This document shows positions 46,934 through 57,959 of a stretch of DNA of 64,000 bases, in pieces. A model generated the notes under the pieces. It ran no database searches and had not been told where the DNA came from. It was given only the letters and a program-made list of their open reading frames with translations. The stretch comes from Nocardia africana NBRC 100379 (GTDB lineage Bacteria; Actinomycetota; Actinomycetes; Mycobacteriales; Mycobacteriaceae), in assembly GCF_001612635.1 (NCBI RefSeq), contig NZ_BDAV01000002.1, forward strand, positions 1 to 64,000, written 5' to 3'. Within the stretch, counting starts at the first letter, position 1. Each line of letters starts with the position of its first letter. Both the position numbers and the translations under genes were made by a program.

Positions 46934-48630
46934 CGCGCGGCGAACTTCTTGCCGAGTGCCGCCAGCGCGGCCGGATCCAGGCCCGAGGCGCTCATCGGCG
47001 CGACGGGTGCGCTCTGTTCGGCGACCGGGGCGGCCGGGGCCTCGGTCAACTGCGCGGCCATGTCGTGCACGGCCGGGAATTCGAACACCTTCTGCACGTC
47101 GAGCACGTAGCCTCGCTCGCCGAGCAGGGTGACCATGCGCAGCGCGGCGATGCTGTCACCGCCGAGGGCGAAGAAGGTGTCGGCGCGGCCGATGTCGTCG
47201 TCCTCGTCGAGTTCGAGCACCTCACGAATGGTGTCGGCGATCAGCCGTTCGGCATCGGTGCTGGGCTTTCCGCCGAGCCCGGTGCCGCCCGCATACGCCG
47301 CGCTCCGTTCGAACACCGTGGGAAGCTCGTCCGCGCGCAGCGAGGTCTCCGGCTCGGCAGCGAGATTCAGCAGCCACCGCTCGATCGCGCTCGAGAGCGC
47401 ATCGATGTCGGTGCTCCCGGCCAGTGCCACCGGGAATTCGAGCGTCACCGCCACCTCGTCGGCTCCGTTGACGACATCGGCGACGATGTCGACTCCGTGC
47501 GGCCGCGCCACCCTTCGGGCGATCTCGCGCGCATTCGGGCCGGACACCTCGCTTCGAACGGTGACCAGTACTTGGAAGGGCGCACCGGCGGCGACGGCGG
47601 CGGCCCCGCGCAGTTGATGCGTGATCCGCTCGATCCGGGCCGCGGCATGGGCGCGCGCGGCGACGGCCAGCTCCGCGACCTGCGCCAGCAACGCCCGTGC
47701 GCTGGGCGCCGCGTCGGTGTCGATGCGCAGTACCAGATGGTTCGCGTAGGCGCCGAGGGCTGAAACATACTGTGCCCCAGCGCGTCCCGTGTCTACGATG
47801 CCGACGGGCACATCACCACCGAGGCCCGCCGCACCGAGCACCGCGGCCAGCGCGGCGACCACGGACAGTTCGACGTCGCGGTCACCGAAGGCAGCTGCCG
47901 GAACTCGCAGTGTGCGGGTCGCGGCGGCGGCCGGCTCCGATTCCGCGCCGGAGTTACCGGCCGCGATCAGGGTCGCCCGCTCCGGCAGATCGGCGAGCCG
48001 GTCCAGCCAGTACCCGAGGTCGGGGTCGGCGGCGGCATCGGCGACGAGCGACTTCATCTGCGCCATCGCGTAGCCGCGGTACTGCGTCACCGGCTCGGTT
48101 GTCGTTCCCCCGAGCAGTTCCGCCGCCAGCAGTTCGATACTGCGGTCGTCGGCGGCGACCGGGTGGGCGGTGATGGCCAGGATGTCCCGATCGGCTGTGC
48201 GGTGCAGTCTGATTCGGATCGGCAGCTCGCGCACCGGATCGATGCGGTGCGCGGCATCGGAGCGCAGCGCGGCGTCGAGTTCCGAGGATGCGGTCTCGAC
48301 CGTCTCGACCACCGTCTGGGGCGCGTCGACGACGCGCTGGTACGGAATCCGGCGATCGTCCGGATAGACCGTGCGCAGAATGTCGTGCCGGCTCACCGCG
48401 GCGACCGCGGCCCGGTCCAGGCCGCCCGGGTCGAGGTCGCCGGTGATCTCCAGGGCTAGAAACAGATTCGTCGCCGCGACGCCGCGCAGGCGTTCCGGCA
48501 GCAGGGCCGCCTGCTGAGCCGGGGACAACGGGATACCCCGCCCGCCCGTTCGCGACTCCGTCACGGCCGCAGCGGTTTTCGGAGCAATCGTGGCCGGCGC
48601 GGTCGTAGTCGGCACGGGCGAATCAGACAT
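46930..48630 (-). CDS. Adenylation-less NRPS protein: degenerate C domain + PCP
   Basis: 566 aa. Residues about 30-450 have a condensation-domain fold (PLSPAQQAALLPERLRG..., SRHDILRTVY). The HHxxxDG motif reads HPVAADD near 157, so the catalytic second His is Pro and the Gly is Asp. A normal PCP follows (FFALGGDSIAALRM, Ser near 492). There is no adenylation domain, so the PCP must be loaded in trans or used as a chain shuttle. It is encoded between the FecB-like lipoprotein (13 bp gap) and the C-A-PCP-E NRPS (4 bp overlap). Confidence 0.85.
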   Translation of the reverse strand: MSDSPVPTTTAPATIAPKTAAAVTESRTGGRGIPLSPAQQAALLPERLRGVAATNLFLALEITGDLDPGGLDRAAVAAVSRHDILRTVYPDDRRIPYQRVVDAPQTVVETVETASSELDAALRSDAAHRIDPVRELPIRIRLHRTADRDILAITAHPVAADDRSIELLAAELLGGTTTEPVTQYRGYAMAQMKSLVADAAADPDLGYWLDRLADLPERATLIAAGNSGAESEPAAAATRTLRVPAAAFGDRDVELSVVAALAAVLGAAGLGGDVPVGIVDTGRAGAQYVSALGAYANHLVLRIDTDAAPSARALLAQVAELAVAARAHAAARIERITHQLRGAAAVAAGAPFQVLVTVRSEVSGPNAREIARRVARPHGVDIVADVVNGADEVAVTLEFPVALAGSTDIDALSSAIERWLLNLAAEPETSLRADELPTVFERSAAYAGGTGLGGKPSTDAERLIADTIREVLELDEDDDIGRADTFFALGGDSIAALRMVTLLGERGYVLDVQKVFEFPAVHDMAAQLTEAPAAPVAEQSAPVAPMSASGLDPAALAALGKKFAAR

Positions 48631-48643
48631 GGATACTCAGTCC

Positions 48644-49645
48644 TTACTTGCCGACGGTAGCGAGCGTCGGTTCGAGCTTGTCGAGCAGATACGGCACCGA
48701 CAGTGCGGTCGGCTGGTTGATGGCGTTGATCGTGATCATGTCGACGAACGAGATTCCGCCCTGGCGCACCGACGGCAGATCCGCGTAGCCGGGCAGCTGG
48801 GTGAACTTCTCCTGCAGGCCCGGCGCCGCGCCGCACACCAGCAGATCGGAGGTCAGATCGCCGAGCCGTTCCGGCGAGAGCGCCAGCCGTCCGCCCGAGG
48901 GGGCCTCGGCGACCAGTTTCGCCGGCATCGTCATCCCGAGCCGTGTGAACACCTGCGCGGAACCGTCTTTCGGATCCGCCAGCACCATCAGCTGGGTGGG
49001 CGTGGTGAGCATGCAGGTGAGGAAGGTCTTGCCCTTCAGGCCAGGATGTTTCGCGGCGACCGCGTCGACCTTGCCGTGCACGTCGGCGACCACCTTCTCG
49101 GCCTGGTCCTGCTTGTGCAGCGCCTTGCCGAGGGCCTGCACCTGGTCCTCCCACGGATCGATCTGTGCCGAGGTCAGCGGGCCGATGGTCGGGGCCAGCT
49201 TGGACAGCTTGTCGTACATGGCCTTGTCCATCATGTAGCCCGGCGCCACGATGAGATCGGGCTCGAGCGCCGCGATCTGCTCGACGACATCGCCGCCCAT
49301 GTTCAGGGCCTTGGACTGCTGCGGCAACTGCTGCGGCAGCCACGGCACGGTCATCCCGGCCCCGGCGCCGGGCACCAGATAGCCGACCGGGGTGACCCCG
49401 AGGGAGACGGCCGCGTCCAGCCAGGCCGGGCCGAGGGTCACCACGCGCTTGGGCGTGCCGTCGACGGTGGTTTCGCCCATGGTGTGCTTGATCATCACGG
49501 CCGCACCGGAATCGGCGTCGTCCGCGCCCGATCCACAGGCGGCCACGGCCGTCACCAGACCCAGGGTCAGCGCCAGCACCGTGGTTCGCAGCACCGCGCC
49601 GCATGCGCGCACTCGGCGACGCGCCGATGTTCGACCTGGGTTCAT
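48644..49645 (-). CDS. FecB-type ferric-siderophore-binding lipoprotein
   Basis: 333 aa. A signal sequence with lipobox AVAAC (Cys near residue 37) precedes a periplasmic-binding domain of the FecB/FepB kind (TPKRVVTLGPAWLDAAVSLGVTPVGY, ALEPDLIVAPG). It would capture extracellular ferric siderophore at the membrane. No FecCD-type permease is present nearby; the IrtA/IrtB pair four genes downstream may take over the ligand, or a distant permease is used. It has its own iron box at 49702 and heads an operon with the C-PCP, C-A-PCP-E, irtA and irtB genes. Confidence 0.88.
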   Translation of the reverse strand: MNPGRTSARRRVRACGAVLRTTVLALTLGLVTAVAACGSGADDADSGAAVMIKHTMGETTVDGTPKRVVTLGPAWLDAAVSLGVTPVGYLVPGAGAGMTVPWLPQQLPQQSKALNMGGDVVEQIAALEPDLIVAPGYMMDKAMYDKLSKLAPTIGPLTSAQIDPWEDQVQALGKALHKQDQAEKVVADVHGKVDAVAAKHPGLKGKTFLTCMLTTPTQLMVLADPKDGSAQVFTRLGMTMPAKLVAEAPSGGRLALSPERLGDLTSDLLVCGAAPGLQEKFTQLPGYADLPSVRQGGISFVDMITINAINQPTALSVPYLLDKLEPTLATVGK

Positions 49646-49706
49646 TGCACAGCTCCTTGTCCTTCGCTCCGGGCGACTCGCGATCCCGGCTCTCTCGGAT
49701 CGTAGC

Positions 49707-52861
<3,155 letters not shown>

Positions 52862-52865
<4 letters not shown>

Positions 52866-53803
52866 CGCGGGGCGTCGGTGAGATAACCACCGCGAGCGAA
52901 GAATTCGGCGCCGTCGTGTTCGGTGCCGTCGGCGGTGCGCACGCGGGTGACGACCAGACCGAGATTGCCGCCACGGTGTGCGTCCGGTCCGCAGACCACC
53001 ACGCCCCCGCCCTCCTGCACGACGACTCGGCCCGGGGTTCCGCCGTAGCGGGCCTGCGACAGCGCGGCGGCGGTGATCTCCACCTTCTCGCCTCGATAGT
53101 AGGAGAACGCCCGCGGGTACGGCTCGGACAGCGCCCGCACGAACCGCTCCAGATCCGCTGCGTCCCAGCGCCAATCGATGCGGCTGTCACGCTCGGAACG
53201 CTTGTGGAAATAGGTGCGCTCGGCCTTGTTCTGCGGCCGCCAGACCGCGGTGCCGGATTCGATCGCGTTCAGCGCCTCCCGCAGCGCACCCGGAATCAAT
53301 TCCATTCCGGCGAGGACGAGTTCGGTTCCGGTGGCGGTCGGGCCGATCGGCAGCGAACGCTGCACGATGACGTCGCCGGTGTCGAGCTGGTCGTCCATGC
53401 GGTGCACGGTGAGGCCGAATTCGGATTCGCCGCTGATCAGCGCCCACAGCACGGGCGAGAAACCGGTGAACTTCGGCAGCAGCGAGTCGTGCAGGTTCAG
53501 CGTGCCGTGCGGCGGCATCAGATACAGCTCCTGCGGCATCCAGGTGTACCAGCTGTTGACCACGATGATGTCGGGCTCGGCGCGCTTGACCAGATCGATG
53601 GTCTCCGCATCGGCGCGCTCGGTGAGGTGAACCGGAATGCCGTGTTCGCGGGCGAGCTCCTCGACCGAATCGGACCAGATGCCCTTGTAGGCGTGTTCAC
53701 TCGCGGGATGGGTGACCGCGAGCACCACCTCATGTTCCGAATCGATCAGAGCCTGCAGCGTCTTACGACCCCAGGTCTGATAACCGAACGACACGATACG
53801 CAT
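52862..53803 (-). CDS. Hydroxamate-forming formyltransferase (Fmt-like)
   Basis: 313 aa. Start ATG 53803 (MRIVSFGYQTWGRKTL), with AGGGAAGAGG about 8 bp upstream; an upstream TTG is in frame. The N-terminal domain has LNLHDSLLPKFTGFSPVLWAL, which contains the HxSLLPxxxG motif of N10-formyl-THF transferases, and THPAS. The C-terminal domain resembles that of methionyl-tRNA formyltransferase. Siderophore relatives (rhodochelin and coelichelin pathways) formylate N-hydroxyornithine. Here the neighbouring oxygenase is MbtG-like, so N6-hydroxylysine is the likely substrate, giving the formyl-hydroxamate of nocobactins. Confidence 0.85.
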
Positions 53804-53826
53804 GAACCGAACCTCTTCCCTCAAAC

Positions 53827-53845
53827 TAAGGGTAGCCTAGCCTAT
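53827..53845 (-). promoter_or_regulatory. IdeR-type iron box between the monooxygenase and formyltransferase genes
   Basis: On the minus strand ATAGGCTAGGCTACCCTTA matches the consensus at 15 of 19 positions. It covers the stop of the monooxygenase gene (53837-53839) and ends 24 bp before the formyltransferase ATG, so the formyltransferase-NRPS pair may have an internal iron-regulated promoter. Confidence 0.6.
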
Positions 53846-55138
53846 TGTGCGCTGGCTGATCATGCCGGCCGCGACCCGGGCCGCCCCGGCGGCCGCGCGG
53901 GCCGGCACCTCACCCAGCACGCGATCCGAAAGCTCGCCCAGGCAGCTGAGGTTCGGAAACCCCGGCCCCTGCGCCATCCCCGCGAGATTCGGCAGGTAGA
54001 GCTTGGCGTCGAGGCCGGACACCGCCAGATCGTGGCCGATCGCCGCCTCCAGCCGAGCGCGGGTGACGGGCCCGCCCACCGCCAGTTCCACCAGATCCGA
54101 GGCATCGGAATCGAACAGATCCAGGAACCACAGCGGCTGACCGCCGGTGGCGTCGACCACCAGATCGAAGGCGTGCACCTGATCGGGACGCAATTCGTTG
54201 CGCAGCGTGAGCGCCACGCCCTCACCGCGCTCGGCGACCCGGACCACGCGCCCCTGCAGATGATGAACGCGATTGTCCCCCAGCACGTTTTCCTGCACCC
54301 GCACCGAGAACACGCCACGATCGGTGCGGCGGATGACGTCGCGGCGCTCCTGCAGGCTCAGCGCACGCCACTTCGCCGGATCGCTGAACAGCGAGTTCTC
54401 GAAATAACTTTCGCCGCGCGTGTAGATGGTGGCCGCGGGCGATATCACCGAGACCGTGAGGACGTCGTGGCGGACCAGTTCGTCCACCGCCGAGCCCGCG
54501 GTCTCACCGCCGCCGATCACCGCCGCCCGCGAGGAGACCGGCAGCCGGCGCTTGCCCGCGAGATCCCAGAAGTCGGCGATGCTCAGCACCTTCGGGTGTT
54601 CGGCCAGCGCGCGCCGGCTGTCGCCCGGTCCGGTGATCATCAGTCCGTCGCAGTCGATTTCGGTCTCCACACCGGAACTGTCGGCCACCGAGACCAGCCA
54701 GCCGTCGGCGGCGGGGCGAATCCGGCGCACCGCACCCAGCACCATCTCGACCTCGGCCTTGCGGGCGACCCATTGCAGATAGTTGGCCCAGACGTGGTGG
54801 TGCGGACTGGGCCGGCCCCGGTCGATCCATTCGGCATAGGTGCCGTTCTCGACCAGGAAGGAATTCCAGCTGTAGGCGATCATCGCCCGGTCGATCGCGC
54901 GGTTGTGGCCGGGCGCCCAGGTGGAGTGGTACGGGAAGCCGACATCCTTTTCGGGGCTGGTGCCGAGCCGGTGCTGGCCGTCGGTCCATCCGCCGGTGGG
55001 CAGCCAATTGCCGCCCACCGCATGCGGTTCCACCACGACCACGCGCGGAGCGGGTAGCCCCAGGTCCCGCAGCACCCGAGCCTTCGCCGCCACTGCCATC
55101 GCTTTCGGCCCGGCCCCGACCACGAGAAGCGTCTTCAC
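53837..55138 (-). CDS. nbtG: L-lysine N6-monooxygenase (MbtG/NbtG-like)
   Basis: 433 aa starting at GTG 55138 with GGGAG upstream. The FAD motif GAGPKAMAVAAKA is at the N-terminus and an NADPH-binding GGGETAGSAVDEL is near 210. Long stretches match mycobacterial MbtG as I recall it, such as GGWTDGQHRLGTSPEKDVGF, the EWIDRGRP segment, RGESYFENSLFSDP and QGPGFPNLSCLGELSDRVLG. It hydroxylates the side-chain amine of lysine, giving the N-OH of the hydroxamates. An iron box lies upstream (55258), in a promoter region shared with a divergent secreted protein. Confidence 0.92.
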   Translation of the reverse strand: MKTLLVVGAGPKAMAVAAKARVLRDLGLPAPRVVVVEPHAVGGNWLPTGGWTDGQHRLGTSPEKDVGFPYHSTWAPGHNRAIDRAMIAYSWNSFLVENGTYAEWIDRGRPSPHHHVWANYLQWVARKAEVEMVLGAVRRIRPAADGWLVSVADSSGVETEIDCDGLMITGPGDSRRALAEHPKVLSIADFWDLAGKRRLPVSSRAAVIGGGETAGSAVDELVRHDVLTVSVISPAATIYTRGESYFENSLFSDPAKWRALSLQERRDVIRRTDRGVFSVRVQENVLGDNRVHHLQGRVVRVAERGEGVALTLRNELRPDQVHAFDLVVDATGGQPLWFLDLFDSDASDLVELAVGGPVTRARLEAAIGHDLAVSGLDAKLYLPNLAGMAQGPGFPNLSCLGELSDRVLGEVPARAAAGAARVAAGMISQRTIG

Positions 55139-55257
55139 TGGTACTCCCGTTCTGTGATTCCAGCCACCGCTCAGCCGACTGCCGGGGCGTTCAGCTGCGC
55201 AGATCCGACATATCGGGAAGAACGAATCCTCCCGAAGTCGACTGAGTATTACCTACC

Positions 55258-55276
55258 TTTGCATAGGCTTACCTTA
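55258..55276. promoter_or_regulatory. Iron-box-like sequence in the nbtG / MTB12-like divergent promoter
   Basis: TTTGCATAGGCTTACCTTA matches the consensus at 14 of 19 positions. It is 120 bp upstream of the monooxygenase start and 79 bp upstream of the secreted-protein start. A TATATT element (55275-55280) on the plus strand overlaps its edge. The 216-bp gap is unusually AT-rich for the window. Confidence 0.55.
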
Positions 55277-55354
55277 TATTGCTTACCGGTGCCAGCCCTC
55301 GCGGAACGTTTGCGAGGCACGGCACTCCTGTCCCACAACTGATCGGATACGACC

Positions 55355-55819
55355 ATGATCAAGATCAAAACCCGTGCCGTTGCGGCGTTTTCGCTGACCG
55401 CCGTGATCTTCGCCGGCGGCGTCGCCTCCGTGACCCCGGCCGTCGCCGCGCCGATCGCCGCCCCCGTCCACGCCGCCGCCCCGGGCGTCGGGGAGCTGCA
55501 GAGCAAGCTCGAGCTGGTGCTCGACCCGAACGGCTCGCGTTCCGCCCGCGCCAACGAGCTGGAGGCCGGCGAGGCCGGACTGGGTCTGGTCGACCAGGTC
55601 GGCGGCGTAATGGCCTCCGTGCCCGGATTCCAGTGGCAGGCCGTCGCGCCGGTGAACGTGCAGGGCGACACCCTCACCCACAACCTGCAGATCAACGTCC
55701 CCGGCTTCGATGCCATGTACATCGAGCTGAAGTGGAAGGACATCGACGGCACCTGGAAGCTGACCCGCGAATCCGAGTGCACGATCGCCTATTACGCGAA
55801 CCTGCCCTGCACCGTCTAG
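55355..55819 (+). CDS. Secreted MTB12-like low-molecular-weight antigen
   Basis: 154 aa. A signal peptide (residues 1-32, ending AVAAP) precedes a small domain of about 110 residues with LQSKLELVLDPNGSRSARANELEAGE and NLQINVPGFDAMYIELKWKDIDGTWKL. This resembles the C-terminal domain of mycobacterial MTB12/CFP-2. Two cysteines near the end (ECTIAYYANLPC) may form a disulfide. The function of the family is unknown. It diverges from nbtG across a promoter with an iron-box-like site, so iron-responsive secretion is possible. Confidence 0.75.
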   Translation: MIKIKTRAVAAFSLTAVIFAGGVASVTPAVAAPIAAPVHAAAPGVGELQSKLELVLDPNGSRSARANELEAGEAGLGLVDQVGGVMASVPGFQWQAVAPVNVQGDTLTHNLQINVPGFDAMYIELKWKDIDGTWKLTRESECTIAYYANLPCTV

Positions 55820-55964
55820 TGCGCCATGCGGTCCCGGGCAGCCGTCGCCCGGGACCGCCACCGCGGACGCTGGAGCGATCCGCCCGACAGCTCCGCCCGC
55901 TCGGAGGACGCACAGATAGCGACCTCCGATCCGGACTCCGCGCCGCTGTCGTTAGGGTCGATGG

Positions 55965-56906
55965 GTGCGACGCCGGCAACAGCCGCCGCTGCCGAAGCGT
56001 CACGGACTCGATCCGGCGCGGCTGCGGTTACCCGAAGACGGAACCTGGGCGACCATTCGCGACCATCTGGTCCATCGGCTCCCCCGGGTCCCCGCCGCGC
56101 GCATCGACGAGATGCTCGCCGAGGGCGACATCGTCGATCTCGACGGCCCGATCGAGCCGGACGCACCCTATGTTCCCGGGGGCGCGGTGTGGTTCCACCG
56201 CGATCTCCCCGTCGAGACACCGGTACCTTTCGACGTCACCGTGGTGTATCGCGACGACCATCTGCTGGTCGTAGACAAACCGCACTTCCTGTCCACGATT
56301 CCGCGCGGACAGCACATCCTCGAGACCGCGCTCGTCCGGTTGCGGCGCGATCTGGACCTCCCGGATCTGGTGCCCGCGCACCGACTGGACCGGACCACGG
56401 CCGGACTGATCCTGTTCGTCGTCGATCCGGCGCGGCGCGGGGCGTATCAGACCCTGTTCCACAAGCGCCGGGTGCACAAACAGTACGAGGCGATCGCACC
56501 CTACGATCCCGAACTCAGCCTCCCTCGCACGGTGCGCAGCCGGATCGTCAAGGAGCGCACCGTCCTTCGCGCGTTCGAGGTCGAGGGCGAACCCAACGCG
56601 GAAACGCTGGTCGAGCTGATCGAGCACCGCGACGGCCTCGGCCGCTACCGGCTGAGCCCGCACACCGGCCGCACCCATCAATTGCGACTGCACATGAACG
56701 GGCTCGGCATCCCGATCCTCGGGGACGACTTCTATCCCGACCTCACCGATCGCCCGGTGGACGATTTCACGCGGCCGCTGCAGCTGCTGGCCGCGCGGCT
56801 CGCCTTCACCGACCCGATCAGCGGGGCCGAGCGGGTGTTCGACACCACACGGACGCTGCAGGCGTGGACGGACTACGCGGGCTGGAGCGCCGGACGGGCC
56901 GGATAG
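55965..56906 (+). CDS. RluA-family pseudouridine synthase
   Basis: 313 aa from GTG 55965. Residues about 30-75 look like an S4-type RNA-binding domain. The catalytic domain has HRLDRTTAGLILF, with the active Asp, and SPHTGRTHQLRLHMNGLGIPILGDDFY, typical of the RluA/RluD group. It converts uridine to pseudouridine in rRNA or tRNA; which site cannot be told. It is a single gene between the MTB12-like gene and the CPBP protease gene. Confidence 0.9.
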   Translation: MRRRQQPPLPKRHGLDPARLRLPEDGTWATIRDHLVHRLPRVPAARIDEMLAEGDIVDLDGPIEPDAPYVPGGAVWFHRDLPVETPVPFDVTVVYRDDHLLVVDKPHFLSTIPRGQHILETALVRLRRDLDLPDLVPAHRLDRTTAGLILFVVDPARRGAYQTLFHKRRVHKQYEAIAPYDPELSLPRTVRSRIVKERTVLRAFEVEGEPNAETLVELIEHRDGLGRYRLSPHTGRTHQLRLHMNGLGIPILGDDFYPDLTDRPVDDFTRPLQLLAARLAFTDPISGAERVFDTTRTLQAWTDYAGWSAGRAG

Positions 56907-57006
56907 CGGCGCGACACGTTCGAGCCGCGGCACTGGCACCGGCGTCGCGGAGATCGTGACACGCCGAACACGGCACGCCCGCCCGGATGAACGTAGACTG
57001 GCGACG

Positions 57007-57765
57007 ATGTCTCGAAACGATAACGGGGTTGCGCAGTCCTCGGCCCCGGTCGGCCCGGGGCGCCGGTTACACGCCTACCTCGACGTCGCCGTCGTGGTGG
57101 CGGTGCTCGCCGGCACCAATCTCGTTGCGCATTTCACCTCACAATGGGCCAATATCGCGACCGTTCCCGCGGCCGCGGTGATTCTCGTGCTGTTGATGCG
57201 GAAACGCGGGCTCGGCTGGGCGGAATTGGGACTTTCACCGCGGCAGTGGCGCCGCGGAACGCTGTATGCGCTGGGCGCGGTCGCGATTGTCGTGGGCGCC
57301 GTGGTGATCGGCGCACTACTGCCCATTACGCGGCCCTTCTTTCTCGCCAATCGATATGCGACCTTGTCCGGCGCATTGATCGCCTCGATGATCGTGATTC
57401 CGCTGCAAACGGTGATTCCCGAGGAACTCGCCTTCCGCGGCGTCCTGCACGGCGCCCTCGATCGGGCGACGGGCGCGCGCGGCGTATTCCTCGTCGGGTC
57501 ACTTCTTTTCGGCTTCTGGCATATCGCCTCGTCGCTCGGCTTGACCAGTGGCAATCGCGGGTTGAGCACGCTGCTCGGCGGTGATGCCGGCGGGCAGATC
57601 GCCGGAATCGCACTGGCCGTCCTGGCCACCGCGGCCGCCGGTGTGATCTTCACCTGGTTGCGCCGGCGCAGCGGAAGTCTGCTGGCGCCGATCGCCCTGC
57701 ACTGGTCGCTCAACGGCGCGGGCGCGCTCGCGGCGGCCATTGTCTGGCACACCGCGATGCACTGA
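57007..57765 (+). CDS. CPBP-family intramembrane metalloprotease
   Basis: 252 aa from ATG 57007 (MSRNDNGVAQSS). The motifs PEELAFRG (near 139), FGFWHIA and HWSLNG supply the Glu/Glu/Arg and His residues of CPBP/Abi proteases. About seven hydrophobic segments are visible. TAGACT at 56994-56999 lies 7 bp before the ATG and there is no ribosome site, so a leaderless transcript is likely; this supports the shorter start over an upstream frame. Substrate unknown. Confidence 0.85.
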   Translation: MSRNDNGVAQSSAPVGPGRRLHAYLDVAVVVAVLAGTNLVAHFTSQWANIATVPAAAVILVLLMRKRGLGWAELGLSPRQWRRGTLYALGAVAIVVGAVVIGALLPITRPFFLANRYATLSGALIASMIVIPLQTVIPEELAFRGVLHGALDRATGARGVFLVGSLLFGFWHIASSLGLTSGNRGLSTLLGGDAGGQIAGIALAVLATAAAGVIFTWLRRRSGSLLAPIALHWSLNGAGALAAAIVWHTAMH

Positions 57766-57851
57766 AATTCCGCTGTCCCAGCCGAATTCGCAAATCGCCG
57801 CGCCGAACAGCCCATTTGCCTATTCGCCCGAACTGATGTTCGGTGAAAGCG

Positions 57852-57881
57852 TTGACCGCGTCGATGGTCGGCGATTACTCT
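57852..57881 (+). promoter_or_regulatory. Promoter before the repeat-bearing membrane protein
   Basis: TTGACC (57852-57857), an 18-bp spacer and TACTCT (57876-57881), followed by a leader of about 70 bp to the ATG at 57960. It is one of the best sigma-70-type matches in the window. Confidence 0.55.
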
Positions 57882-57959
57882 CTCACCTCGATCACACATA
57901 TGTTCGAGTACTCGGGTAATCGACCTCGGTAGCGCGGCCGCTGCCGGGAAAGGCACGCC

